From positions 348,617 through 412,616 of the forward strand of contig NZ_JAIQCI010000003.1 in NCBI RefSeq assembly GCF_022378335.1: a stretch of 64,000 nt of DNA, read 5' to 3'. Under the pieces are notes generated by a model. The model was not told the origin of the DNA. It saw nothing but the letters and a program-made list of their open reading frames with translations, and ran no database searches. Numbering within the stretch: the first letter of the stretch is position 1; each line of letters begins with the position of its first letter. A program made the translations under genes and the position numbers. Shown here in pieces: positions 9,374-17,780 of the stretch. Source of the DNA: Croceicoccus hydrothermalis. GTDB taxonomy: Bacteria; Pseudomonadota; Alphaproteobacteria; Sphingomonadales; Sphingomonadaceae.

Positions 9374-9421
9374 CCAAAGATTAACGGGGCCAAAGATTAA
9401 CGCGCCCAAAGATTAACGGGC
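9374..9421. repeat. three tandem 16-bp repeats upstream of bla
   Basis: Copies start at 9374, 9390 and 9406 and read ccaaagattaacgggg, ccaaagattaacgcgc and ccaaagattaacgggc. The core CCAAAGATTAACG is identical in all three, with exact 16-base spacing. They sit in the 119-base gap between the M1 peptidase stop and the bla start, where the bla promoter should be. Confidence 0.95.
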
Positions 9422-9463
9422 CCGGCGAAATGGTAAAGCCCCCGCCGCGCCCGTTTCATGCCG

Positions 9464-11365
9464 TCATTCGGAGGCCAGGATCCCCTCCACCATATTGGCG
9501 GCGATGGGGTGATAGCCGGACCGCGATTGCGCAAAGGCGGAGCGCGCGATTTCCATGCCCCAATCGCCCTGCTCCACCAGCCCGGCATAGATCGGCCGGA
9601 TGAGCAGCATCCGCCCCACATTGTCGAGGAACGCGCGCATCGCCGGCACCGCCGGTTCGTAACGGTTGGCGATGGCCAGTTCGAACCACGCCGATTGCAC
9701 ATAGGCATTGCCGCTGTTCGAAAGGTTCAAAGCCTCATCGAGCTCGGCAAGGCGAGCGGCATCCTGTGTGCGGTCGATCCCGCGCAGGAAGCGCAGCCAT
9801 TGCTGCGTCGCCCAGCCTTCGGTGTCGACCGCGGAGGCCGGCCCGCCCGCGTTGAATGCGGCAAGCTGCGCATCGACGGCTTTCAATGTTTCCGATTCGG
9901 GATGCAGCGCATTGTCGGGAAGGCCGGGCCCGTAGATCCAGTCCTCGACCCCGATGGCCGCGAATTCCGCGTCGGTCAAAAGATTGGCGCGCATGTCCGC
10001 GATCAATCCCGCGCTCGTCTGCGGCTGAAACGCGAAGCGGTCGAAATAGGACCGCAGCCAGGCGTCGAAACGGTCACGCCCCACCGCCTTTTCCACGGTG
10101 CGCAGGAAGGTGCTGCCCTTGAAATAATCGAGCTGCCCGGCGGTTTCGCCCGGTTCGCCATGCAGGCGGGTCGAGGGCGCATCCATGCCGCCCGCATCCT
10201 CGATATCCGCGATCATCGCGCCCCAGTCGAGATCGGCATACATCGCCGCCCGTTCCGCACCATAGAGCGATTCCATGATGCGGTTTTCGAAATAGGTGGT
10301 GAACCCTTCGTTGAGCCAGCTGTCGCGCCAGCTCGCATTGGTGACCAGATTGCCCGACCAGCTATGCGCCAGCTCGTGCGCGACGACATCGGTATTCGAC
10401 CGGTCGCCGGTCAGCAGCGTCGGCGTCAGGAACGTCATCACCGGGTTTTCCATGCCCCCATAGGGGAAGGACGGCGGCAGCAGCAGCATGTCGTACCGGC
10501 CCCAGCGATACGGCCCGTAAAGATCCTCCGCCGCGTCGATCATCGCCTCGACATCGCCGAATTCCTCGGCCGCGGCATCCACCATCGACGGCTCCGCCCA
10601 CACGCCCGACCGTGGGCCGAGATCGCGATGGGTAAGATCGCCCACCGCCAGCGCGATGAGATAGGGCGGCACCGGGTTGTCCATGACAAAGCGATAGCTG
10701 GTCCAGCCATTGCCCCATTCGTGCATGTCCTCGGCCTGCCGAACGCCGCTCATCACGGGCACGAGCCCCTCTGGCACCGTGATGCGCGCGTCCCAGCTTT
10801 GCCGGATGCCGGGGCTGTCCTGCGTCGGGATCCAGCTGCGGTTGCTGATCGGCTGGCCCTGGCTGAAGAGGAACGGCTTCTCGCCGCCTGCGGTGGCCTC
10901 GGGCGGGAGCCATTGGAGCGCGCTTGCATCGGGCGCGGACACATAGTCGATCCGCACCTGCCGCGCATCGCCGATCGCGATGGTGAGCGGACGGCCCAGC
11001 GCCTCGCCCATGGCGTCGACATTCTTTGCCGCGCCGAGTTCGTAGGGCAATGCCTGCCCGTCGCCATCGGTCACGGCGCGAATCTGCAAACCCGCATCGT
11101 CGAGCACCAGCGTATCGGCATCGTCGGCGGCGGTAATGTCCAGCGTCGCGGTGCCGTAAATGCGGCGATTGTCGAAATCGGTGACGAGGTCGAGCGAGAC
11201 ATGGCTCACCCGCGCCTCGGCCGGTTCGGCATAGGTCCACGCATCCTGCGCCTCCGGCGTGGTCAGCACGGGGGCGGGCGCCTGCCGGTCCTGTGCATGG
11301 GCGGAAAGGGCGGGCACCATCGCGATGGCGGCGACGGAAAGGGCAAGCGTTGCTTTACGGATCAT
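9464..11365 (-). CDS. M1-family aminopeptidase, leukotriene A4 hydrolase-like
   Basis: A secreted zinc aminopeptidase of 633 residues that trims N-terminal residues from peptides. It has a signal peptide (cleavage after AHA, about residue 24), the exopeptidase motif GGMENP, the zinc site HELAHSWSGN with the third ligand in NEGFTTYFE, and a C-terminal helical domain as in LTA4H and cold-active M1 enzymes. The ATG at 11365 follows AGGAAATTC; an in-frame ATG at 11383 lacks this. The upstream open frame to 11635 has no family resemblance. It is transcribed alone, with a small gene just upstream on the same strand. Confidence 0.93.
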   Translation of the reverse strand: MIRKATLALSVAAIAMVPALSAHAQDRQAPAPVLTTPEAQDAWTYAEPAEARVSHVSLDLVTDFDNRRIYGTATLDITAADDADTLVLDDAGLQIRAVTDGDGQALPYELGAAKNVDAMGEALGRPLTIAIGDARQVRIDYVSAPDASALQWLPPEATAGGEKPFLFSQGQPISNRSWIPTQDSPGIRQSWDARITVPEGLVPVMSGVRQAEDMHEWGNGWTSYRFVMDNPVPPYLIALAVGDLTHRDLGPRSGVWAEPSMVDAAAEEFGDVEAMIDAAEDLYGPYRWGRYDMLLLPPSFPYGGMENPVMTFLTPTLLTGDRSNTDVVAHELAHSWSGNLVTNASWRDSWLNEGFTTYFENRIMESLYGAERAAMYADLDWGAMIADIEDAGGMDAPSTRLHGEPGETAGQLDYFKGSTFLRTVEKAVGRDRFDAWLRSYFDRFAFQPQTSAGLIADMRANLLTDAEFAAIGVEDWIYGPGLPDNALHPESETLKAVDAQLAAFNAGGPASAVDTEGWATQQWLRFLRGIDRTQDAARLAELDEALNLSNSGNAYVQSAWFELAIANRYEPAVPAMRAFLDNVGRMLLIRPIYAGLVEQGDWGMEIARSAFAQSRSGYHPIAANMVEGILASE

Positions 11366-11453
11366 TGAATTTCCTGAAATCATGGGCGCTGCAATTAAAG
11401 CATCCCGCATGTTGAAAAGCTGAACGATAACGCCAGCGGCGCGCACGGCACGG

Positions 11454-11642
11454 TCAGTCCGGCGGCGTCTGCGGCTTCGATGCGTCGATGGCGCGCGATT
11501 GCGCCTTTCTGCGCCGCAGATTCGCCCGCAATTGCGCGGCGAGGCGTTCCTCTCGCGACAGCGTGGCGGCCTCCCGCGAATTTGTATCGGGCCGGGGTTC
11601 GGCTTCGGCATTTTGGCGATCGGAACCGGGAACATCGTTCAT
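11454..11642 (-). CDS. small conserved basic protein, unknown function
   Basis: A 62-residue protein starting at the ATG at 11642, inside a longer open frame whose first 32 residues look spurious. The N-terminal half is acidic and polar, the C-terminal half has a basic amphipathic stretch (REERLAAQLRANLRRRKAQS). I recall short proteins with this RLAAQLRANLRRRKAQ ending in other Sphingomonadales genomes, but I cannot name a function. It lies 88 bases upstream of the M1 peptidase on the same strand. Confidence 0.6.
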   Translation of the reverse strand: MNDVPGSDRQNAEAEPRPDTNSREAATLSREERLAAQLRANLRRRKAQSRAIDASKPQTPPD

Positions 11643-11681
11643 GCCCCTGTGATGGCAAGCATGCCCGCGTATCGCAAGCGC

Positions 11682-11711
11682 CTTGACAATGACGCGGCCG
11701 CCCGCCAATAG
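11682..11711 (+). promoter_or_regulatory. probable promoter of the tRNA-Thr gene
   Basis: CTTGAC(A) at 11682-11688 matches the alphaproteobacterial -35 element. A weak -10 candidate lies about 17 bases downstream (ccaatag, 11705-11711). The spacing would start the transcript about 40 bases before the tRNA. The -35 is convincing, the -10 is not. Confidence 0.45.
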
Positions 11712-11757
11712 CGCGCCCTCGACACCGGGCGGACACAAGGCCCGGCAGTCGGTATGT

Positions 11758-11832
11758 GCTGCTGTAGCTCAGTGGTAGAGCGCGTCATTGGTAATGACGA
11801 GGTCGGGAGTTCAATCCTCCCCAGCAGCACCA
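11758..11832 (+). tRNA. tRNA-Thr (GGT anticodon)
   Basis: A complete cloverleaf: acceptor GCTGCTG (11758-11764) pairs with CAGCAGC (11822-11828), D stem GCTC/GAGC, anticodon stem CGTCA/TGACG around loop TTGGTAA, and T stem GGGAG/CTCCC around TTCAATC. The anticodon is GGT, reading ACC and ACU threonine codons. Discriminator A and CCA are encoded (11829-11832). Confidence 0.97.
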
Positions 11833-11905
11833 TTTCCCCCCGAATCGCAAATCGTCGGCAAAACGGCCGCCCCTTGGGAGCAGGCTGAATTGCACGTTTC
11901 GCGAA

Positions 11906-12199
11906 TCAGGCGCGCAGATCGCTCCACTCCGGGTGCTTGCGAAAGGCCGCCTCGACATAGCTGCATTGCGGCACGATTCGGAAATTCTCCTCCTGCGCAT
12001 CGGTGATCAGCGCCTCGACAAGCCTTGCGGCAACCCCCTGCCCGCCGATCGCCGGGGGGACCAGCGTGTGATCGGCGACGCGCACATCCTCCCCGCGCAT
12101 CTTGTAGGTCAGGCGCCCGATCGCGTCGGCGCCTTCGACCGCGGCGTGATATTCGCCGCCATCGGGGGCCGGGTGGTGGGTAATCGTGGTATTGGCCAT
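11906..12199 (-). CDS. GNAT-like N-acetyltransferase, YjdJ type
   Basis: A 97-residue protein of the short GNAT type (Pfam Acetyltransf_CG, E. coli YjdJ). The acetyl-CoA-binding loop is seen as PPAIGGQGVAARLVEALI at about 48-65, with the terminal YVEAAFRKHPEW typical of this family. Substrate unknown. The start at 12199 has AAGGAG upstream. The open frame upstream to 12739 is a shadow of yggS. It is on the same strand as yggS, 71 bases downstream of it. Confidence 0.88.
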   Translation of the reverse strand: MANTTITHHPAPDGGEYHAAVEGADAIGRLTYKMRGEDVRVADHTLVPPAIGGQGVAARLVEALITDAQEENFRIVPQCSYVEAAFRKHPEWSDLRA

Positions 12200-12270
12200 G
12201 GTGCAAAGCTCCTTTGCCCGATTAACCGACCGGGCGGGGCAGCGTTCCAGCTTGGCCTGTGCCGCGCCGC

Positions 12271-12924
12271 TCAGTCGCGCGCCCCGAACAATGCGGTCCC
12301 CACCCGCACATGCGTCGCGCCCAGCGTCACGGCCGTCTCGAAATCCGCGCTCATCCCCATGGACAGCGCATCGAGCCCGTGATCCTGTGCCAGCCTGGCC
12401 AGCAGCGCAAAGAACGGCGCCGGTTCGATCCCCTGCGGCGGGAGACACATCAACCCTGCGACCGGCACGCCTTCGTCCCGCGCCATGGCGAGAAGCGCCG
12501 GCAGGTCGGCAATCGCGCAGCCGCCCTTCTGATCCTCGTCGCCGATGTTCACCTGCACGAAACAGGGCACCTCGCGCTCCGCCTTTGCCATCGCCTTGCC
12601 CAGCGCCTTCACGAGGCTTTCCCGGTCGAGCGAATGGATCATGTCGAAAACCGCGACGGCATCGTCCGCCTTCTTCGACTGCAACTGCCCGACGAGGTGC
12701 AGTTCCACGCCATCGTATTCGCGGCGCAGCACCTCCCATTTCTCCGCCGCTTCCTGCACCCGGTTTTCGCCGAACACCCGGTGGCCTGCGTCAAGGAGCG
12801 GGCGGATCGCATCGACGGGATGCGTCTTGGACACGGCGATGAGCGTGACATCGTCCGGCTTTCGGCGGGACAGTTCGGCGGCGGCGGCGATGCGCGCTTT
12901 CGTTTCGGTGAGTGGTGTCGTCAT
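12271..12924 (-). CDS. YggS/PLPBP pyridoxal-phosphate homeostasis protein
   Basis: A 217-residue, single-domain PLP-binding TIM-barrel protein. The PLP-lysine motif is LIAVSKTHP and FGENRVQE follows, with the C-terminal SMGMSADFETAV and GTALFGAR phosphate-binding loops. Family members buffer free PLP and influence amino-acid metabolism; they have no known catalytic activity. The ATG is at 12924, only 22 bases from the divergent TenI-like gene. Confidence 0.95.
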   Translation of the reverse strand: MTTPLTETKARIAAAAELSRRKPDDVTLIAVSKTHPVDAIRPLLDAGHRVFGENRVQEAAEKWEVLRREYDGVELHLVGQLQSKKADDAVAVFDMIHSLDRESLVKALGKAMAKAEREVPCFVQVNIGDEDQKGGCAIADLPALLAMARDEGVPVAGLMCLPPQGIEPAPFFALLARLAQDHGLDALSMGMSADFETAVTLGATHVRVGTALFGARD

Positions 12925-12932
12925 GCCGCAAT

Positions 12933-12940
12933 GCTATAGC
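12933..12940. promoter_or_regulatory. symmetric -10-like element between yggS and the TenI-like gene
   Basis: GCTATAGC is its own reverse complement, so a TATAGC -10-like hexamer is read in both directions. Initiation 6-8 bases downstream would fall almost exactly at the yggS ATG (12924) and the TenI-like GTG (12947). The -35 regions are poor. This is a positional inference. Confidence 0.3.
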
Positions 12941-12946
12941 GGATGG

Positions 12947-13549
12947 GTGACATGGCGAAACCCTTTGCAACGCGGGATACTGCCGCGCGTCTGGCTGCTG
13001 TCCGATGCGCGCAACGATGCGGCATTGGCCGACAGCCTGCGCCGCCTGCCGCGCGGCAGCGGGTTCGTGTTCCGGCACTATCATCTCGCACCCGAAGAAC
13101 GTCGGCGGCGGTTCGGCGTGTTGCAGAAGCTGGCACGCACGCGGGGACATGTCGCGGCGCTGTCGGGCGATGCGGCGCTGGCGCGGGCGTGGGGGGCGGA
13201 TGCGATGTACGGGCCGCCGTCGGCCCTGCGCCCGGCACAAGGCCTGCTTCGGCTGGCGACGGTGCATTCGCTGCGCGAACTGGGCATGGCGCGGCGGGCG
13301 GGCGTGGACATGGTTTTCGTGTCGACCGTGTTCGCCACCCGCTCGCATCCGGGCGGCGCAACGCTTGGTCCGGCGCGGGCGATGTTGCTGGCGCGCCGGG
13401 CGGCGATGCCGGTCGCGTTCCTGGGCGGGATGACGGCGGCGCGGGCGGGCCGGCTCGTCCCGCATGGCTGGGCCGCGATCGACGGGCTGAGCGGACAGGC
13501 CGCGGGGCGAGTTTTGCACATTCGTCGCAAGGAGGCGCCGCTTTCTTGA
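12947..13549 (+). CDS. thiamine-phosphate synthase/TenI-like protein
   Basis: About 200 residues of the ThiE/TenI TIM-barrel fold. Seen are LPRVWLLSDARND at the N terminus, VHSLRELGMARRAGVDMVF and FATRSHPGGATLGP (matching the TenI SVHS and GPVFxTxSKP motifs), then VAFLGGMTAARAGRL (phosphate loop). The start is uncertain: GTG at 12947 gives the expected N terminus, while an in-frame ATG at 12923 overlaps the yggS start codon. Whether it makes thiamine phosphate or is a TenI-like homologue cannot be decided; no other thi gene is near. Confidence 0.8.
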   Translation: MTWRNPLQRGILPRVWLLSDARNDAALADSLRRLPRGSGFVFRHYHLAPEERRRRFGVLQKLARTRGHVAALSGDAALARAWGADAMYGPPSALRPAQGLLRLATVHSLRELGMARRAGVDMVFVSTVFATRSHPGGATLGPARAMLLARRAAMPVAFLGGMTAARAGRLVPHGWAAIDGLSGQAAGRVLHIRRKEAPLS

Positions 13550-13616
13550 CGCGGAGTCCCGGCGCGGCGCATAATCGCGGCGATATCGTTCGATCGTTCG
13601 TTCAATGGGGGGCCGC

Positions 13617-15986
13617 ATGGCGACCACGGCACGGGGCGCGCCCGACTGGCGCGCGGCATGGCAGCGCAGCGTAAGCCGCACTCTGGAAATGGCAGGGGCC
13701 GCCGCGCTCTTCGCGCTCGCGCTGTTTCTGGCGCTCGCGCTGCTCAGCTATAGCCAGACCGACCCCTCGCCCAGCACGGCGGCGGGCGCCGATGTCGCCA
13801 ACTGGATGGGGCAGGCCGGTGCCTTGGCCGCGGAACGGCTGCTCGTACTGTTCGGGCCGGTCGCGGCGCTGCTGCTGCCGCTGCTCTACGTGTTCGCGCG
13901 GCGGCTGTGGCAATTGGCGGACCCCGATGATGATGGCGCGCGCCCGCGCTGGTGGCGGCCGCTCGGCCTTTTGCTGCTGTCGATGGTGTTGCTGTCGGCC
14001 GTGATGGCGCTGGTGTTCGACAATCCCGTCGGCGGGCTTCCTGCGGGGATGGGCGGGATCGCTGGGCTGGGCGGCGCGATGCTGATCACCGGGGTCGCGG
14101 GGCTGGCCGGGGCGGCCTATGCGGGGTGGATCATCCTGGCGCTGGCGATTGCGGCGCTCGCGGCGGGGGTGGTCCTTGCCGGGCGGGTGTTCGCGATCGA
14201 CTGGCGCGGGCTGATGACGCTGCCCGCGATGCTGCACCGCCTGCGCCCCGCGCGCGACAATGCGCCGCGCGAGGATACCGCGCCCGAACCGAAGGCCGAG
14301 CGCCGCCGCGCCGCGCCCGCCGCCCCGTCGGGCGACGATGATTTCGCCGGTGACGAGGCCGACGCCGCGCCGCGCCCGCCCCGCCGCGCGCCCGAAATCT
14401 CCGACCCCACCGCGCCGCCCAAACCCGCCGAGATACGCACCCGGCCGAGCCAGGGCGATTTCTTCAACAGCAATTTCGCGCTCCCCAGCCCCGAACTCCT
14501 CGCCGAACCGCCGGAGCATAGCGCGCCAAAGCTCGACAAGATGGCGTTGGAGCGCAACGCCCGCCTGCTCGAAAACGTGCTCGACGATTTCAAGGTGAAG
14601 GGCGAGATCACCGCCGTGCGCACCGGCCCCGTCGTCACCATGTACGAGCTGGAACCCGCCCCCGGCGTGAAGGCCGCGCGCGTCATCGGCCTCGCCGACG
14701 ACATCGCCCGGAACATGAGCGCGATTTCCGCCCGCGTGTCGCCCATTCCGGGCAAGACCGTCATGGGGATCGAGCTTCCCAATGCGGACCGGCAGATGGT
14801 CGCCTTTCGCGAATTGATCACCAGCGCCGCCTTTGCCGACCATTCGGGCATGCTGCCGATCATTCTGGGCAAGGATATCGCGGGCGAACCCATCGTCGCC
14901 GACCTCGCCGCGATGCCGCATCTTCTGGTCGCGGGCACGACCGGTTCTGGCAAGTCGGTGGGGCTGAACTGCATCCTGCTCTCGCTGCTCTATCGCCTGA
15001 CGCCCGCCGAATGCCGGCTCATCCTGATCGATCCGAAGGTGCTGGAGCTCAAAAGCTACGACGATATTCCGCATCTTTTGTCGCCCGTCGTCACCGAGCC
15101 TGCCAAATCGGTCCGCGCCCTGAAATGGGCGGTGGAGGAGATGGAGCGCCGGTATCGCATGATGAGCAGCATCGGCGCGCGCAACCTCACCAGCTTCAAC
15201 GAACGGGTGAAGGCCGCCGCCGCCAAGGGCAAGCCGCTCGGCCGCAGGGTGCAGACCGGCTTCGACCCCGAAACGGGCGAGGAACTGTTCGAGGAAGAGC
15301 AGCTCGATTACGAGGTGCTGCCGCAGATCGTGCTGATCGTGGACGAGCTTGCCGATCTCATGATCACGGTGGGCAAGGAGATCGAGGTGCTGATCCAGCG
15401 CCTGTCCCAGAAATCGCGCGCGGCGGGCATCCATCTCATCATGGCGACGCAGCGCCCCTCGGTCGACGTCATCACCGGCGTGATCAAGGCGAACATGCCG
15501 ACCCGCATCTCGTTCCACGTCACCAGCCGCATCGACAGCCGCACGATCCTCGGCGATCAGGGCGCGGAACAGCTGCTCGGCAAGGGCGACATGCTGTACA
15601 AGGCGAGCTCCAAACCGCTGACCCGTGTGCACGGCCCGTTCGTATCGGACGAGGAGGTCGAGGCGGTCGCCGATCATTGGCGCGCGCAGGGGGCGCCGGA
15701 ATATGTCGATTCGGTCACCGAGGAGCCGGAGGACGGCGGCGGATTCAGCTTCGACGATCTCGACGGGGCGGCGGACAATCCCGACGACCGCAAATACATG
15801 CAGGTGTGCCAGATGGTGTTCGAGGCCCAGAAAGTCTCCGCCAGCTGGATCCAGCGGCAGATGGGCGTCGGCTACAACACCGCGTCCAAATGGGTCGAGC
15901 GGATGGAGAAGGACGGCCTGGTCGGGCCGGCGAACCATGTCGGCCGCCGCGAAATCTACCGCGACAAGGACGGGCAGGTGCTTTAA
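13617..15986 (+). CDS. ftsK: DNA translocase FtsK
   Basis: Septal DNA pump that clears the terminus region and activates XerCD during division. The 789-residue protein has four to five N-terminal membrane helices (about 25-50, 70-95, 115-140, 150-185), an acidic and proline-rich linker (about 205-290), the RecA-like motor with Walker A GTTGSGKS at 440-447 and Walker B LIVDELADLM, and the C-terminal winged-helix gamma domain (ASWIQRQMGVGYNTASKWVE). The ATG at 13617 follows a GGGGGG run; the ATG at 13605 has no ribosome site. Length is typical of alphaproteobacterial FtsK. Its stop overlaps the stop of the convergent Lrp gene. Confidence 0.96.
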   Translation: MATTARGAPDWRAAWQRSVSRTLEMAGAAALFALALFLALALLSYSQTDPSPSTAAGADVANWMGQAGALAAERLLVLFGPVAALLLPLLYVFARRLWQLADPDDDGARPRWWRPLGLLLLSMVLLSAVMALVFDNPVGGLPAGMGGIAGLGGAMLITGVAGLAGAAYAGWIILALAIAALAAGVVLAGRVFAIDWRGLMTLPAMLHRLRPARDNAPREDTAPEPKAERRRAAPAAPSGDDDFAGDEADAAPRPPRRAPEISDPTAPPKPAEIRTRPSQGDFFNSNFALPSPELLAEPPEHSAPKLDKMALERNARLLENVLDDFKVKGEITAVRTGPVVTMYELEPAPGVKAARVIGLADDIARNMSAISARVSPIPGKTVMGIELPNADRQMVAFRELITSAAFADHSGMLPIILGKDIAGEPIVADLAAMPHLLVAGTTGSGKSVGLNCILLSLLYRLTPAECRLILIDPKVLELKSYDDIPHLLSPVVTEPAKSVRALKWAVEEMERRYRMMSSIGARNLTSFNERVKAAAAKGKPLGRRVQTGFDPETGEELFEEEQLDYEVLPQIVLIVDELADLMITVGKEIEVLIQRLSQKSRAAGIHLIMATQRPSVDVITGVIKANMPTRISFHVTSRIDSRTILGDQGAEQLLGKGDMLYKASSKPLTRVHGPFVSDEEVEAVADHWRAQGAPEYVDSVTEEPEDGGGFSFDDLDGAADNPDDRKYMQVCQMVFEAQKVSASWIQRQMGVGYNTASKWVERMEKDGLVGPANHVGRREIYRDKDGQVL

Positions 15987-16453
15987 CCGCCCGCCCCGTC
16001 CGGGACCGGATAGGCGCGCATCCGCTTGATCCGGCGGATGGAGAAGCTCGACCGCATCGACGACACGCCCGGCAGGCGTGACAGGCATTCGCGGTGGATC
16101 CGGTCGTATTGGGAAAGATCGGCCGCCGCCACGCGCAGCTGGTAATCATGCGCGCCGCTCATCAGATGGCATTCGAGAATATCGTCGAAATCGCCCACGG
16201 CCGTCTCGAACCGGTCCATCGTCTCGCGGCTCTGGCTGACCAGCGTGATTTCGACGAACGCCTCGATCGCGAGGCCGAGCGCGTGCGGATTCACCCGCGC
16301 GATATAGCCCGCGATCAACCCCCTCGATTCGAGCGCACGGATCCGCCGGTGACATGCCGAGGCGGAGAGGCCGAGCGTTTCGGCAAGCTGCGCGATGGGC
16401 CGCGATGAATCGCGTTGCAGCGCTTCGATCAAGGCAACATCGTGGCGGTCCAT
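15983..16453 (-). CDS. Lrp/AsnC-family regulator, probably of ald
   Basis: A 156-residue feast/famine regulator with an N-terminal helix-turn-helix (LAETLGLSASACHRRIRAL) and a C-terminal RAM/AsnC ligand-binding domain (GAHDYQLRVAAADLSQYD). It is divergent from alanine dehydrogenase with 140 bases between the starts and an Lrp-like palindrome close to its own start codon. In alphaproteobacteria an Lrp regulator beside ald usually activates it in response to alanine, so I infer that role. The ATG is at 16453. Its TAA stop and that of ftsK overlap at TTAA. Confidence 0.93.
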   Translation of the reverse strand: MDRHDVALIEALQRDSSRPIAQLAETLGLSASACHRRIRALESRGLIAGYIARVNPHALGLAIEAFVEITLVSQSRETMDRFETAVGDFDDILECHLMSGAHDYQLRVAAADLSQYDRIHRECLSRLPGVSSMRSSFSIRRIKRMRAYPVPDGAGG

Positions 16454-16475
16454 GCATGATCTTCCCGTATTTTGT

Positions 16476-16490
16476 ATTCCGAACGGGAAT
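16476..16490. promoter_or_regulatory. candidate Lrp operator between the Lrp gene and ald
   Basis: ATTCC-GAACG-GGAAT is a 15-base palindrome, the size and shape of Lrp/AsnC sites. A broader arm pair, ttcccgt (16462-16468) and acgggaa (16483-16489), has centres 21 bases apart, about two helical turns. It starts 23 bases before the regulator's ATG, which suits autoregulation. Confidence 0.5.
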
Positions 16491-16593
16491 TATTCCCACT
16501 TCATGCCGTGTAGCAAGGCGAAATAGGCGAAACATTACGCCCCATGCCGCGTATGATGGCCGGACAGGACAATTCATCGACAGGACACCCTCC

Positions 16594-17709
16594 ATGCGCA
16601 TCGGCACCCCCCGCGAAATCAAGAACCACGAATATCGCGTCGGCCTGACGCCCGAGAGCGTGCACGAACTCGTCACCGCGGGCCACGAGGTTTGGGTCGA
16701 AACAGGGGCGGGCAACGGCATTGGCGCGGACGACCGCCAATATGTCGATGCGGGCGCAAAGATCGTGGACGGACCGGATCCGATCTTCGCCGAATGCGAC
16801 ATGGTGGTGAAGGTCAAGGAACCGCAGGCGGAAGAACGCGCAAAGCTGCACGGCGACCAGATTCTTTATACCTATCTGCACCTCGCGCCCGACGCGGCGC
16901 AGACCGCCGATCTGGTCAAGTCGGGCGTGACCGCCATCGCCTATGAAACCGTGACGGGGCCGAACGGACAGCTCCCCCTGCTCAAACCCATGAGCCAGGT
17001 CGCCGGCCGCATGTCGATCCAGGCCGGCGCCACCGCGCTTGAAAAGCGGCACGGCGGGCGCGGCACGCTGCTCGGCGGGGTGCCGGGCGTTATGCCGGGG
17101 AAGGTCGCGGTAATCGGCGGCGGGGTCGTCGGCTTCAACGCGGCGCAGATGGCGGTCGGCCTTGGCGCCGACGTCACCATCCTCGACCGCAGCCCGGAGC
17201 AGCTCGAACGGCTGGGCAATCATTTCGAAAGCCGGGCCAAGACCCGTTTTTCGAACAAGGCGAACCTGTTCGAATCGGTGTGCGAGGCGGATCTCGTCAT
17301 CGGCGCCGTGCTGATCCCCGGCGCGGCGGCGCCCAAGCTTGTCACGCGCGACATGCTGTCGTCGATGAAGACGGGCGCGGTGCTCGTCGACGTCGCCATC
17401 GACCAGGGCGGCTGTTTCGAAACCAGCCATGCCACCACCCATGACGACCCGACCTATATCGTGGACGGCATCGTGCATTACTGCGTCGCGAACATGCCCG
17501 GCGCGGTCGCCCGGACCAGCACCTATGCGCTGAACAACGTGACGCTGCCCCATGCGCTCGCCATCGCGCGGGACGGGTGGAAAGCCGCGGCAAAGGCCGA
17601 TCCGCATCTCGCGCAGGGTATTAACGTCCATAATGGACATGTTACCTATCGCGCCGTGGCCGAAGAACTGGGATACGAATATTTGCCGGTTTCACAGGCT
17701 ATCGGCTGA
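16594..17709 (+). CDS. ald: alanine dehydrogenase
   Basis: NAD-dependent interconversion of L-alanine with pyruvate and ammonia. The 371-residue length is exact for the family. The N terminus [20 protein letters not shown] carries the substrate-binding Arg, MVVKVKEPQ the catalytic Lys region, YLHLAPD the His loop, and [20 protein letters not shown] the Rossmann fingerprint. The ATG at 16594 follows AGGACACCCTCC; the open frame upstream to 16354 is a shadow of the Lrp gene. Control by the divergent Lrp regulator is likely. Confidence 0.97.
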   Translation: MRIGTPREIKNHEYRVGLTPESVHELVTAGHEVWVETGAGNGIGADDRQYVDAGAKIVDGPDPIFAECDMVVKVKEPQAEERAKLHGDQILYTYLHLAPDAAQTADLVKSGVTAIAYETVTGPNGQLPLLKPMSQVAGRMSIQAGATALEKRHGGRGTLLGGVPGVMPGKVAVIGGGVVGFNAAQMAVGLGADVTILDRSPEQLERLGNHFESRAKTRFSNKANLFESVCEADLVIGAVLIPGAAAPKLVTRDMLSSMKTGAVLVDVAIDQGGCFETSHATTHDDPTYIVDGIVHYCVANMPGAVARTSTYALNNVTLPHALAIARDGWKAAAKADPHLAQGINVHNGHVTYRAVAEELGYEYLPVSQAIG

Positions 17710-17780
17710 TCCCCCGCTAACGGTCTTTTCGGGGAATGCGTTAACTCGAAGGCTGTAAATTTGTCCTATACGCCCGTCCG

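Noticed and set aside
9374..9421. CtrA-type binding site (TTAA-N7-TTAA) in the tandem repeat
   Set aside because: Successive TTAA cores are 12 bases apart, not 7, and the flanking TTAACC form is missing.
9374..9421. CRISPR array
   Set aside because: The units are directly adjacent with no spacers, only 16 bases long, and no cas genes are present in the window.
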